A DNA stretch of 7,948 bases from an uncultured Bacteroidia bacterium (GTDB taxonomy: Bacteria > Bacteroidota > Bacteroidia > Bacteroidales > UBA932): the NCBI GenBank assembly GCA_902797895.1, contig CADBUS010000072.1, positions 1 to 7,948 of the forward strand, read 5' to 3'. The notes beneath the pieces are model-generated. The model made no database searches. It was not told the DNA's origin and was given only the letters and a program-made list of their open reading frames with translations. Below are positions 1 to 6,701 of this stretch, piece after piece; the first letter of the stretch is position 1, and every line of letters starts with the position of its first letter. The translations under genes were made by a program, and so were the position numbers.

Positions 1-283
1 AATGCTGACTTTTTTTGTAGCGGGGGCAATGCCCCTTTGTTTACGCAGCTAAGCTGCGAGGGCTCCTTTCAGGAGCGGAGCTTTTCAAGCTCTTTATAAG
101 TCCTTCAAAATGCTGACTTTTCTTGTAGCGGGGGCAATGCCCCTTTGTTTACGCAGCCAAGCTGCGATGGCTCCTTTCAGGAGCGGAACTTTTCAAGCTC
201 TTTATAAATCCTTCAAAATGCCGGCTTTTCTTGTAGCGGGGGCAATGCCCCTTTGTTTACGCAGCTAAGCTGCGATGGCTCCT
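1..283. repeat. Tandem array of a 108-bp multi-hairpin intergenic repeat (2 full copies, 1 truncated)
   Basis: Copy 1 is 1-108, copy 2 is 109-216 and copy 3 begins at 217; the period is exactly 108 bp. Copies 1 and 2 differ at only 5 of 108 positions. Each full unit has four inverted repeats, given here for copy 1: A, GGGGC/GCCCC at 23-35 with loop AAT; B, CGCAGC/GCTGCG at 44-58 with loop TAA; C, GCTCCT/AGGAGC at 62-76 with loop TTC; D, GAGCTT/AAGCTC at 78-92 with loop TTC. The array may continue left of the window. No T-run follows the hairpins on the minus strand, so they are not textbook terminators for the upstream minus-strand gene. That gene's transcript would nevertheless read straight into the array. 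I infer a structured 3' UTR or a dispersed extragenic palindromic element; the family is not recognised. Confidence 0.93.
217..283. repeat. Truncated third copy of the 108-bp repeat
   Basis: This copy keeps hairpins A (239-251) and B (260-274) and only the left arm of hairpin C (278-283). Identity to the unit ends at 283. The stop codon of the minus-strand gene lies at 285-287, so one base separates the repeat from the gene. It carries two substitutions of its own near its left end, at unit positions 6 and 8, outside the stems. The abrupt end suggests that the element was inserted or deleted up to the gene boundary. Confidence 0.85.
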
Positions 284-284
284 C

Positions 285-1904
285 CTATAAATATTTTTTG
301 ATTCTTGGAAGTATTGTGCTTCTGAAGGCAAAAGGAAGAGTTCCAATAGGAGACTCTATACCATATCGCGTTTTGAATTTTGTAATAAATGAACCTTTTA
401 ACGGAATAGTCACATAATCGGCTCCGCCATCAAAAGCCTCTGCCAAATCTGTTACATAACCGATAGGTAGAGTAGTTCCATCCTTTACCACCAGCACAAT
501 ACTATACTCATTTTCAGAGAGTTTGAGATTAGAAACAACCCTTTTTGCATTGGCCGCAAAAGTTACAATCTTATAGCTAAAGTATTCCGGCCATTTCTCC
601 ATAAATTTTACTGAATGTTTATCTGAATAAGAATTACATATAACAACAATAAAATTGCGGTTGCTGTAAGGTAGCTCTCGGCTCTTTTTTCTAAGGGATT
701 TCTCTTTTGGGCGGCAGAGGGCCTTTTTATAAATTCTATCCTCTTTAAGAACAGTAAGCGAAGTGTTGTAAAATAGTAGTTTACAGGCAGGTACTGAGGA
801 TATAAAGCTCTCTGTTGCTTCATCTTGCCCTCTCTCATAATCGCATATAAAAAGATTTAATGCTCCGCTTTGCAAATAGTTCTGAGGTATTTTACATTTG
901 GCTATAGGGGGGTGAACAACTATCACATAATCTGCATTGGCAGAGGCCAAAAAAGAGTCCAAATCTGCGTGGAGATATGATGGGCTTGCAGGCAAGAAAT
1001 CTACTCCGCATACAAGATATAAAACTTTGTGCGGCTTAAAGCTGTTGATTAGAGCAGATTCCAAAGGAGAGGAGATTAGAGTTAAATCAAAATCCTTTTT
1101 GTGTGTGGCAATAACATTTATAAGAGCAGCCCCTTGTTCTGGGTAAACAGCTCTCTGTTTTGCTACAACATCAGCAATATTTTCCGCAGATATTTCTGCA
1201 CACCTAATAGCATTATACCTATTGGCCCAATTTGGATAACTCTTTGATAACTTTGGCATTAAAGCTATAACAGCAGAGCTGCGCACCATTTTTTGCACCC
1301 TCTTTTTGCTCTTTTTGAACAACTTGCCTGCCCTTAAAAGTTTAATTACCCTTATGGAAGCAAGCAGTAAAAATAGTAGCAGTAATAGGGCTATTGCTCC
1401 ACCTACAACCATAAATAAAGAGTTGTAGTCCATAGCCCAACGGCTCACTTTTATAGGGGAGACTATCGTACTGTTCTCAAATTTAGCAAGAGCGCTTTTC
1501 AGATAGATAGAAACTGCATCCTTTGCAAAAGTTGAATCTTTGTGAAAGTAGTTTATCTTAATAAGAGAGCTTCCGCCAACGGAGTTCCTGCTGCATACTC
1601 TTATATCTTCTAACGCCTTTAATGTAGGAGTATTATAAAGGGCGCTACCGCCATTTACGGCAGATTGAACAACAAGTGAATCGTAGTTGCCACCTATAAG
1701 ATGCAGGGCTGCGCTTTTTGCAAAACCTTTGCTGCACAGATAGTTGCGTACCTCCGCAGCCTTTTCTTGCTCTACCTTGAACAATGTTTTTGCACAAAAA
1801 TGCCTGTTTATCAGAAATATAGAAATGATGCAAAGCAAAGCTATCGCAGTAACAGCCTTAGCTGCATCTGCCATAATATTTCTTATCTGCCATCCTTCTA
1901 ACAT
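285..1904 (-). CDS. Membrane protein with Wzz/BY-kinase-like architecture but no P-loop; function unknown
   Basis: This is a 539-residue protein. A short N-terminus leads to a membrane segment at about residues 15-33, then about 125 residues that should be periplasmic, a second membrane segment at about 162-185, a very basic stretch (186-207) and a cytoplasmic region of about 330 residues. This is the topology of polysaccharide chain-length regulators and bacterial tyrosine kinases. Residues 294-383 resemble the second half of the BY-kinase ATPase domain. An LVCGVDFLPASPSYL stretch sits where family members have an 'LPAG.xPPNP.ELL' motif, and ADYVIVVHPP sits where they have 'DYVIIDTPP'. No Walker A motif is present before it, and the aspartate of the second motif is replaced by His. 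Residues 416-500 faintly resemble a GT-A glycosyltransferase. No Tyr cluster is seen at the C-terminus. The first ATG is used as the start; an alternative is Met11 (1872-1874). Neither has a Shine-Dalgarno sequence. The coding frame is well supported, but the family call is inference from remembered motifs. Confidence 0.75.
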   Translation of the reverse strand: MLEGWQIRNIMADAAKAVTAIALLCIISIFLINRHFCAKTLFKVEQEKAAEVRNYLCSKGFAKSAALHLIGGNYDSLVVQSAVNGGSALYNTPTLKALEDIRVCSRNSVGGSSLIKINYFHKDSTFAKDAVSIYLKSALAKFENSTIVSPIKVSRWAMDYNSLFMVVGGAIALLLLLFLLLASIRVIKLLRAGKLFKKSKKRVQKMVRSSAVIALMPKLSKSYPNWANRYNAIRCAEISAENIADVVAKQRAVYPEQGAALINVIATHKKDFDLTLISSPLESALINSFKPHKVLYLVCGVDFLPASPSYLHADLDSFLASANADYVIVVHPPIAKCKIPQNYLQSGALNLFICDYERGQDEATESFISSVPACKLLFYNTSLTVLKEDRIYKKALCRPKEKSLRKKSRELPYSNRNFIVVICNSYSDKHSVKFMEKWPEYFSYKIVTFAANAKRVVSNLKLSENEYSIVLVVKDGTTLPIGYVTDLAEAFDGGADYVTIPLKGSFITKFKTRYGIESPIGTLPFAFRSTILPRIKKYL

Positions 1905-2035
1905 AATTAAAGCATTGTAGGCAAAAGCCTGTCAACACTATGCCATCATCCTGAATAATGTAGAAAATTATATGACGGCCAATATACTAACCTTTTAATC
2001 CAGAATAAATTTCATCATAAGATTTTGCACTAACA

Positions 2036-2066
2036 CAAAGTTAAGAATATTTCATAATATCACAAA
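2036..2066 (-). promoter_or_regulatory. Bacteroidota-type promoter for the minus-strand membrane-protein gene
   Basis: Read on the minus strand, TTTG (2063-2066) is followed after 19 nt by TAACTTTG (2036-2043). This fits the Bacteroidota primary-sigma consensus (-33 TTTG, 19-21 nt, -7 TAnnTTTG) at every fixed position. Transcription would start near 2029 and leave an untranslated leader of about 125 nt before the ATG at 1904. The element lies in the 252-bp divergent gap (1905-2156). On the plus strand of that gap I see no equally good promoter for the DUF4290 gene. Confidence 0.55.
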
Positions 2067-2156
2067 TTTATAATCACTCAGAAAAAATATCGTGTTGAAT
2101 TTTTTTGTAAATTCGCAAGGTTAAAGAGAGTTTTACAAATAGCGATACATATATTT

Positions 2157-2810
2157 ATGATTGAAAATACCATAATGGAGAACAAAGATTATAATACCCT
2201 CAGGAATAAGCTGATAATGCGTGAGTATGGCCGCCACGTGCAGGATATGATAGATTATGTGGTCTCTATTCCGGATAAACAGAAGCGTAACGAGCAGATA
2301 CAATCTGTGGTTTCTGTTATGGGAACTCTGAATCCTCAACTCAGGGAGTTGGTGGATTTCCGCCACAAACTTTGGGATCACGTGCAGGTAATATCTGATT
2401 TTAAGATAGATATAGACTCTCCATATCCATTGCCTACCAAAGAGGCCATACAGGCTCCTCCGCAGCCAATTCCACTTAAAAAGGGGCAGATAAGGGCAGC
2501 TTGCTACGGCCGCAATATTCAGAATATGTTGGATTTGATAGCAGAGAGGCCGGATGATCAGGTGCGTAAATATATGATAAAGGTTATTGCAATATATATG
2601 AAGCAGCAATACCTTATCTGGAACAAGGATTCTGTGTCGGAAGAGACTATTTTTGAGGATATTAAAATGCTTAGCGGCGGCAGGGTGGTGGTGCCGGAAG
2701 ATTTGCATATCGGCAGCGGGACAACAGAGGCTCCTGCCCGTAATAACAAGCAGAAGAAAAACAAGCAGAACACACCCAATCAAAAGAGGTGGAAAAAGGG
2801 TAATCAATAA
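2157..2810 (+). CDS. DUF4290 family protein
   Basis: This 217-residue soluble protein has no signal peptide or membrane segment. Residues 20-95 carry the family hallmarks as I know them: EYGRHVQDMIDY (23-34), an MGxLNPQLR segment (55-63) and DFRHKLWDHV followed by SDFKIDID (67-87). Its function is unknown. The region 24-55 aligns without gaps to 117-148 with 12 of 32 identical residues, so the protein appears to contain two related halves. The C-terminus (about 195-217) is a Lys/Asn/Gln-rich basic tail, probably disordered and perhaps nucleic-acid binding (inference). The start is uncertain between Met1 and Met7 (2175); neither has a Shine-Dalgarno sequence. It is the first gene of a run with ftsK, which starts 3 bp after its stop, so co-transcription is likely. 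Confidence 0.92.
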   Translation: MIENTIMENKDYNTLRNKLIMREYGRHVQDMIDYVVSIPDKQKRNEQIQSVVSVMGTLNPQLRELVDFRHKLWDHVQVISDFKIDIDSPYPLPTKEAIQAPPQPIPLKKGQIRAACYGRNIQNMLDLIAERPDDQVRKYMIKVIAIYMKQQYLIWNKDSVSEETIFEDIKMLSGGRVVVPEDLHIGSGTTEAPARNNKQKKNKQNTPNQKRWKKGNQ

Positions 2811-2813
2811 TAG

Positions 2814-5387
2814 ATGAGTAGGAAAAGTAAGAAGAGAGAGAGGGAGGAGAGCCGGATACTTGCCGAGCAAGAGATGGCTTCCCCAAAGAAGAAAGATGGC
2901 CTATATCTGATAGCCGGTCTTTTCTCCTTGGCACTTGCCATATATACGCTTATTGCCCTTATCTCTTATCTGTTTACTTGGGCGCAAGATCAGAGTGCCT
3001 TTATGGGCAACGATATATTCAGCTCTCTTACAACAGTAGATAATGGTGGTGGAAAGATAGGGCTTTGGTGGGCCAACTTACTTATATCCAAATGGTTTGG
3101 CTTGGGCGCGTTTATTATACCATTCTTCTTTTTTGGGGTTGCCTTATTCTGTCTTAAGATAAAGAGGATAAGGTTGTTCAGGCTCTTTTTTATAACTCTT
3201 TTCGGCTGTATTATAATATCTGTTTTGTTCTCATTCATCTTCTCCTTTACAGGTGTGGACAGATGGTTTGGAACAAGCGCAGGCGGCTCATACGGCTATT
3301 ATGTAAATAACTTCCTAAAGACAATGATAGGGAGCATAGGTACGGCCGCTATCTTGATAATAGCTCTAATAGGTTGGGGCATAATAATTAACAAAAATCT
3401 TATTACCAAGATAAGCAATGGAATCTCAACCGTTGGAGCAAATGTGGTTGGGCCGGACGATGAGGGTATTGATGATGAAGATGGCGAAGATGCAGAGAAT
3501 GGTAAAGAAGGGAGTGGCGATGATGAAGATGAAAATGAGGATGAAAATGAAAATGAGGAGGATGGTTATAAAGATGAGGGAGAAGAGAGCATAGGCAGGG
3601 ATAATCCTAAAATAACTCTTGTAGATACGGAGAGCGGAGAGATTATCACACAAGATAATGATACTGAGCTTGATATAGATTCAAACTCGGAAAAGAAGAG
3701 AGCAACAGGAACAGATTACCAAGAGGGTGAGGATGTTGAGTTTGTGGTAAAGGAAAACGGAGAGATGGAGGGGAATGCTCTGCTTGGCGAATACACCGAG
3801 GAGGAGCTCCAGCGCACCTTTGATCCTCGTTTGGAGTTGAGCAGTTATAAGGCTCCTACTCTTGATTTGCTTGAGAGTTATAGCGATAAGTGGTATGAGG
3901 TCTCTATGGATGAGATGGAGCGCAACAAGAACAAAATTGTGCGCACATTGGCAAACTACAAAATTGGAGTTACAAAGGTATCTGCTGTCAAGGGGCCTAC
4001 CGTCACTCTTTACGAGGTGATTCCTGCCCCTGGTGTAAGAGTCTCAAACATAAAGAGATTGGAGGAGGATATACAGCTCTCTTTGGCTGCTAAGGGTGTG
4101 AGGGTGGTAACCCTCGCCGGTACAAATGCAGTGGGTATTGAGGTGGCGAATGAGAAGCCGAGCGTGGTATCTATGCTCTCCTGTCTGGAATATTTGCAAA
4201 CCAAGATGAAGGAGCCCGGCTCCAAGGAGTCTGGTTACGCTCTCCCTGTGGCGATGGGAAAGACAATCTCCAATGAGGTATTCACATTTGACCTTGCCAA
4301 GACTCCCCACTTGCTTATGGCTGGAGCTACAGGGCAGGGTAAGTCTGTGGGTTTGAACGCTTTGATAACATCTATACTATATACAAAGCATCCTTCTGAG
4401 GTTAAATTTGTTATGGTTGATCCAAAGAGGGTTGAACTCTCGCTATTCTCCAATCTGAACAGGCACTTTTTAGCCTGCCTGCCCGATACGGATGATAAAG
4501 AGCAGCCTGTTATAACAGATACCTCAAAGGTGGTGCAGACTCTCAAATCGCTCTGCGTTGAGATGGACGAACGCTATAAACTGCTTGAAAAGGCGAGGGT
4601 TAGGAATATCAAGGAGTATAATGAAAAGTTTTTGCAGCGCAGGCTCAATCCTGCAAACGGGCATCGTTATCTCCCTTATATTGTGCTTATTATAGATGAG
4701 TATGCAGATCTTATGATGACAGCCGGCAAGGATGTGGAGATGCCTATAACACGCCTTGCGCAACTTGCCAGAGCTATTGGTATTCACCTTGTTATAGCAA
4801 CACAAAGGCCAACAACCACCATAATTACAGGTAATATAAAGGCCAACTTCCCGGCTCGTATTGCTTTCTATGTGCGTTCAAGCATAGATTCACGCACCAT
4901 ATTGGATGAGAGCGGAGCAAATCAGCTGATAGGTAGGGGCGATATGCTCTTTGCTACAGGCAGCGATGTTACTCGTGTGCAGTGTGCACTCATTGAGACT
5001 AAGGAGGTTGAGAGGATAACAGACTTTATCTCAAGTCAGGCAGGTTATGCTACGGCACTATATTTGCCGGAGGTTAAGGAGGATGAGGATGGAAGCTATG
5101 GTGTAGCGGTAGATAACAGGCCGATAGGAGAGGCAGACCTTGCACGCAGAGATGAGTTTTTTGATGATGCTGCCCGCCTGATTGTATCTGCCGGAAGTGG
5201 TTCGGCCTCTTTTATACAGAGAAAGATGAACCTTGGCTATAACCGAGCTTCCAGACTTATAGACCAGTTGGAGAAGGCTGGAATTGTGGGGCCGGCAGAC
5301 GGAGCAAAACCTCGCCAATCTATGATTGCAGACCTTATCTCGCTGGATGAAAAATTAGATGAGATTAAGAGTCAGTATGGAAGATGA
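2814..5387 (+). CDS. ftsK: DNA translocase FtsK
   Basis: FtsK is a septum-anchored, ATP-driven DNA pump that moves the chromosome terminus during division and promotes dimer resolution by tyrosine recombinases. Four membrane segments are visible at about residues 30-56, 83-115, 121-146 and 168-192. A linker follows at about 213-330 that is extremely rich in Asp, Glu and Asn. The alpha/beta motor is complete: Walker A GATGQGKS at 504-511, DPKRVEL at 536-542, Walker B LIIDEYADL at 625-633, ATQRP at 662-666 and IDSRTILDESGAN at 691-703. The C-terminal gamma winged helix (about 781-835) includes YNRASRLIDQLEKAGIVGP and should read orienting DNA sequences. The length of 857 residues is typical of the family. 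The ATG at 2814 is 3 bp after the DUF4290 stop. The ftsK stop overlaps the next start (ATGA), suggesting coupled translation. No key residue is missing. Confidence 0.98.
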   Translation: MSRKSKKREREESRILAEQEMASPKKKDGLYLIAGLFSLALAIYTLIALISYLFTWAQDQSAFMGNDIFSSLTTVDNGGGKIGLWWANLLISKWFGLGAFIIPFFFFGVALFCLKIKRIRLFRLFFITLFGCIIISVLFSFIFSFTGVDRWFGTSAGGSYGYYVNNFLKTMIGSIGTAAILIIALIGWGIIINKNLITKISNGISTVGANVVGPDDEGIDDEDGEDAENGKEGSGDDEDENEDENENEEDGYKDEGEESIGRDNPKITLVDTESGEIITQDNDTELDIDSNSEKKRATGTDYQEGEDVEFVVKENGEMEGNALLGEYTEEELQRTFDPRLELSSYKAPTLDLLESYSDKWYEVSMDEMERNKNKIVRTLANYKIGVTKVSAVKGPTVTLYEVIPAPGVRVSNIKRLEEDIQLSLAAKGVRVVTLAGTNAVGIEVANEKPSVVSMLSCLEYLQTKMKEPGSKESGYALPVAMGKTISNEVFTFDLAKTPHLLMAGATGQGKSVGLNALITSILYTKHPSEVKFVMVDPKRVELSLFSNLNRHFLACLPDTDDKEQPVITDTSKVVQTLKSLCVEMDERYKLLEKARVRNIKEYNEKFLQRRLNPANGHRYLPYIVLIIDEYADLMMTAGKDVEMPITRLAQLARAIGIHLVIATQRPTTTIITGNIKANFPARIAFYVRSSIDSRTILDESGANQLIGRGDMLFATGSDVTRVQCALIETKEVERITDFISSQAGYATALYLPEVKEDEDGSYGVAVDNRPIGEADLARRDEFFDDAARLIVSAGSGSASFIQRKMNLGYNRASRLIDQLEKAGIVGPADGAKPRQSMIADLISLDEKLDEIKSQYGR
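3522..3557 (+). repeat. Two tandem 18-bp copies in the acidic linker of ftsK
   Basis: GATGAAGATGAAAATGAG (3522-3539) is followed directly by a copy differing at one base (3540-3557). They encode DEDENE and DENENE (residues 237-248) in frame within the Asp/Glu/Asn-rich linker. Smaller GATGAA/GAAAAT units within and around them suggest growth by slippage. The linker length may therefore vary between strains. Confidence 0.8.
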
Positions 5388-6034
5388 AAACAAGAGTAAT
5401 TAGCTTTATTGCAGCATTTTTGGCACTCGCCTTGCTTTCCGGCAGGGCTATGGCCCAGCAGAGCAGCGGAGGGCAGGGGGAAAAGCTCTTCAAGCAAGCC
5501 TCTGAATTTATATTCTCTGCCCGCAAAATCTCTTTTACAATGATTACTTCCGTAAAGGGCAACGATTATGGCAGCCACGGCTTTTTTGTGGCAACACCAG
5601 AAAGGGGCTACCTGAAGATAGAGGATGTTTCTGAATATCAGTTCTCTCCAGAGTTAGTAATGTCCTATCAGGAGCAGGCAAATGAGTATGTTATTCAGCC
5701 AAGAAAAACCAACTCAACAGATGTGGTGGATAACCCATTTGCCATACTCTCCACAAAGAATAGGGGAGTAACTGTAAGCGAGCCTGTTACAAAAAAGATA
5801 GCAGATAAGAGTGTAAAGGTTATTACCATAACTCCGCAGGGCAAAGCCTACTATACAAAGGCGGAGATTTATCTGCTCAACTCTGTGGTTGCGCAGATAG
5901 ATATTACTCTAAAGAAAGATCACAAGATAGCAGTATATGTAACGGACTACTCAAATCCGGAGCCTTCAAAAATTTCTGATTATCAGATACTGACATCTGC
6001 TCATCCCGATGCAGTTGTAACAGATTTGAGATAG
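5384..6034 (+). CDS. lolA: LolA-like periplasmic outer-membrane lipoprotein carrier
   Basis: This 216-residue protein has a clear Sec signal peptide: a basic MKTR start, a hydrophobic core at about 7-19 and a probable cleavage after AMA at residue 24. The mature part starts with QQSSGGQGEKLFKQASEF. It is rich in alternating beta strands, as expected for the half-barrel LolA fold that shields lipoprotein acyl chains between the inner-membrane Lol transporter and the outer membrane. There is no lipobox cysteine; the mature protein contains no Cys at all. The sequence is divergent from the E. coli protein, so the call rests on overall pattern, signal peptide, length and position directly after ftsK, an order also seen in proteobacteria. 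The ATG overlaps the ftsK stop by 4 bp, and GGAAG just upstream could help initiation. A DUF-type LolA paralogue with another lipid-binding role is possible. Confidence 0.8.
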   Translation: MKTRVISFIAAFLALALLSGRAMAQQSSGGQGEKLFKQASEFIFSARKISFTMITSVKGNDYGSHGFFVATPERGYLKIEDVSEYQFSPELVMSYQEQANEYVIQPRKTNSTDVVDNPFAILSTKNRGVTVSEPVTKKIADKSVKVITITPQGKAYYTKAEIYLLNSVVAQIDITLKKDHKIAVYVTDYSNPEPSKISDYQILTSAHPDAVVTDLR

Positions 6035-6065
6035 CGAGCAGCTTTGCGGACCTGCCATTAGTGCT

Positions 6066-6689
6066 CTAAAAATCTATACCTAAATTTGTAAATACCTCAT
6101 TTATTGAGGCGTATGAGTTGGCCAACTTATAGGGCAAATCCTCTTTAGTAACCCATACGCACTTTTCTATTCCCTCATCGGTTTGCGGAACAGGCTCAGC
6201 ATCTGCACCATAAGGCATTGCATACCAATATGTATGCTTTACTATCAACTGCTTGTTAAGCCTATATACGTGGTGGGTGGTGCAAATCAGATTATTGGGT
6301 ACAACATCCAGTCCGCACTCCTCTCTAACCTCTCTCTGCGCCGTTACAACAATATTCTCATTCTCCTCCTGTTTTCCCTTGGGCAGGTCCCATACTCCGT
6401 TGCGGAAAATCATAAGGTACTCCCCTTTTTCATTTATAACAACTCCGCCTGCTGCATTGTGATGGCTCACTTTTGAAAAAACCCTTTTGAAAATCTCATC
6501 CTGATTTATGCTCCCTATATCTGCAATAACAAGGTGTTTGAAATTTAGATTAGTCTCCATCATATATGGAACATCGGAGAGCTTGTAATCGTTTGAGGGG
6601 TGGAGTAGTATAGTGTCGTTGCTGTTAATCAACGGATTATCCTTTTCACAAATGGTAAGTAATCTGTTTTTGAAATAGATGTTGTACAT
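6066..6689 (-). CDS. NUDIX hydrolase domain protein
   Basis: The protein has 207 residues. A complete Nudix box (GX5EX7REUXEEXGU) spans residues 105-127: G105, E111, then REVREECGL at 119-127. All metal-binding glutamates are present, so the enzyme should hydrolyse a nucleoside diphosphate linked to some other group with Mg2+ or Mn2+. The substrate cannot be read from the sequence. The Nudix fold begins near residue 77 with NAAGGVVINEKGEYL. The first 75 residues form a separate N-terminal part of unknown role, beginning MYNIYFKNRLL. There is no signal peptide, so it should be cytoplasmic. The ATG lies 12 bp after the lptB stop without a Shine-Dalgarno sequence; it is probably the last gene of the dnaX-lptB operon. 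Its 3' end converges on lolA with a 31-bp gap. Confidence 0.93.
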   Translation of the reverse strand: MYNIYFKNRLLTICEKDNPLINSNDTILLHPSNDYKLSDVPYMMETNLNFKHLVIADIGSINQDEIFKRVFSKVSHHNAAGGVVINEKGEYLMIFRNGVWDLPKGKQEENENIVVTAQREVREECGLDVVPNNLICTTHHVYRLNKQLIVKHTYWYAMPYGADAEPVPQTDEGIEKCVWVTKEDLPYKLANSYASINEVFTNLGIDF

Positions 6690-6701
6690 AGTGAAATCTG
6701 T

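Noticed and set aside
110..268. 52-codon plus-strand ORF inside the repeat array, starting ATG at 110 and ending TAA at 266-268
   Set aside because: It is open only because the period is a multiple of three and a loop change (unit position 50, T to C) turns the in-frame TAA of hairpin B into CAA in copy 2. Copy 1 has the stop. The differences spare stems rather than codon meaning, so it reads as a by-product of the repeat.
1..283. CRISPR array
   Set aside because: The full 108-bp period is conserved between copies with no unique spacers, and there are only two and a half units.
937..1146. 69-codon plus-strand ORF
   Set aside because: It is antisense to the conserved-looking part of the membrane-protein gene, with no domain and no initiation signal.
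2104..2135. Possible plus-strand promoter for the DUF4290 gene: TTTG at 2104-2107, 20 nt, then GAGTTTTA at 2128-2135
   Set aside because: The -7 part matches only 4 of the 6 fixed consensus positions in an AT-rich region where chance matches are common.
2133..2870. 245-codon minus-strand ORF opposite the DUF4290 gene
   Set aside because: It is antisense to a gene with a recognisable family signature, has odd composition (rich in Leu, His, Ile, Tyr with no domain) and runs into the start of ftsK. It is a shadow frame.
6036..6066. Possible terminator hairpin between lolA and the NUDIX gene (GAGCA at 6036-6040 with TGCTC at 6062-6066)
   Set aside because: The stem is only 5 bp with a 21-nt loop and no T-run follows on either strand.
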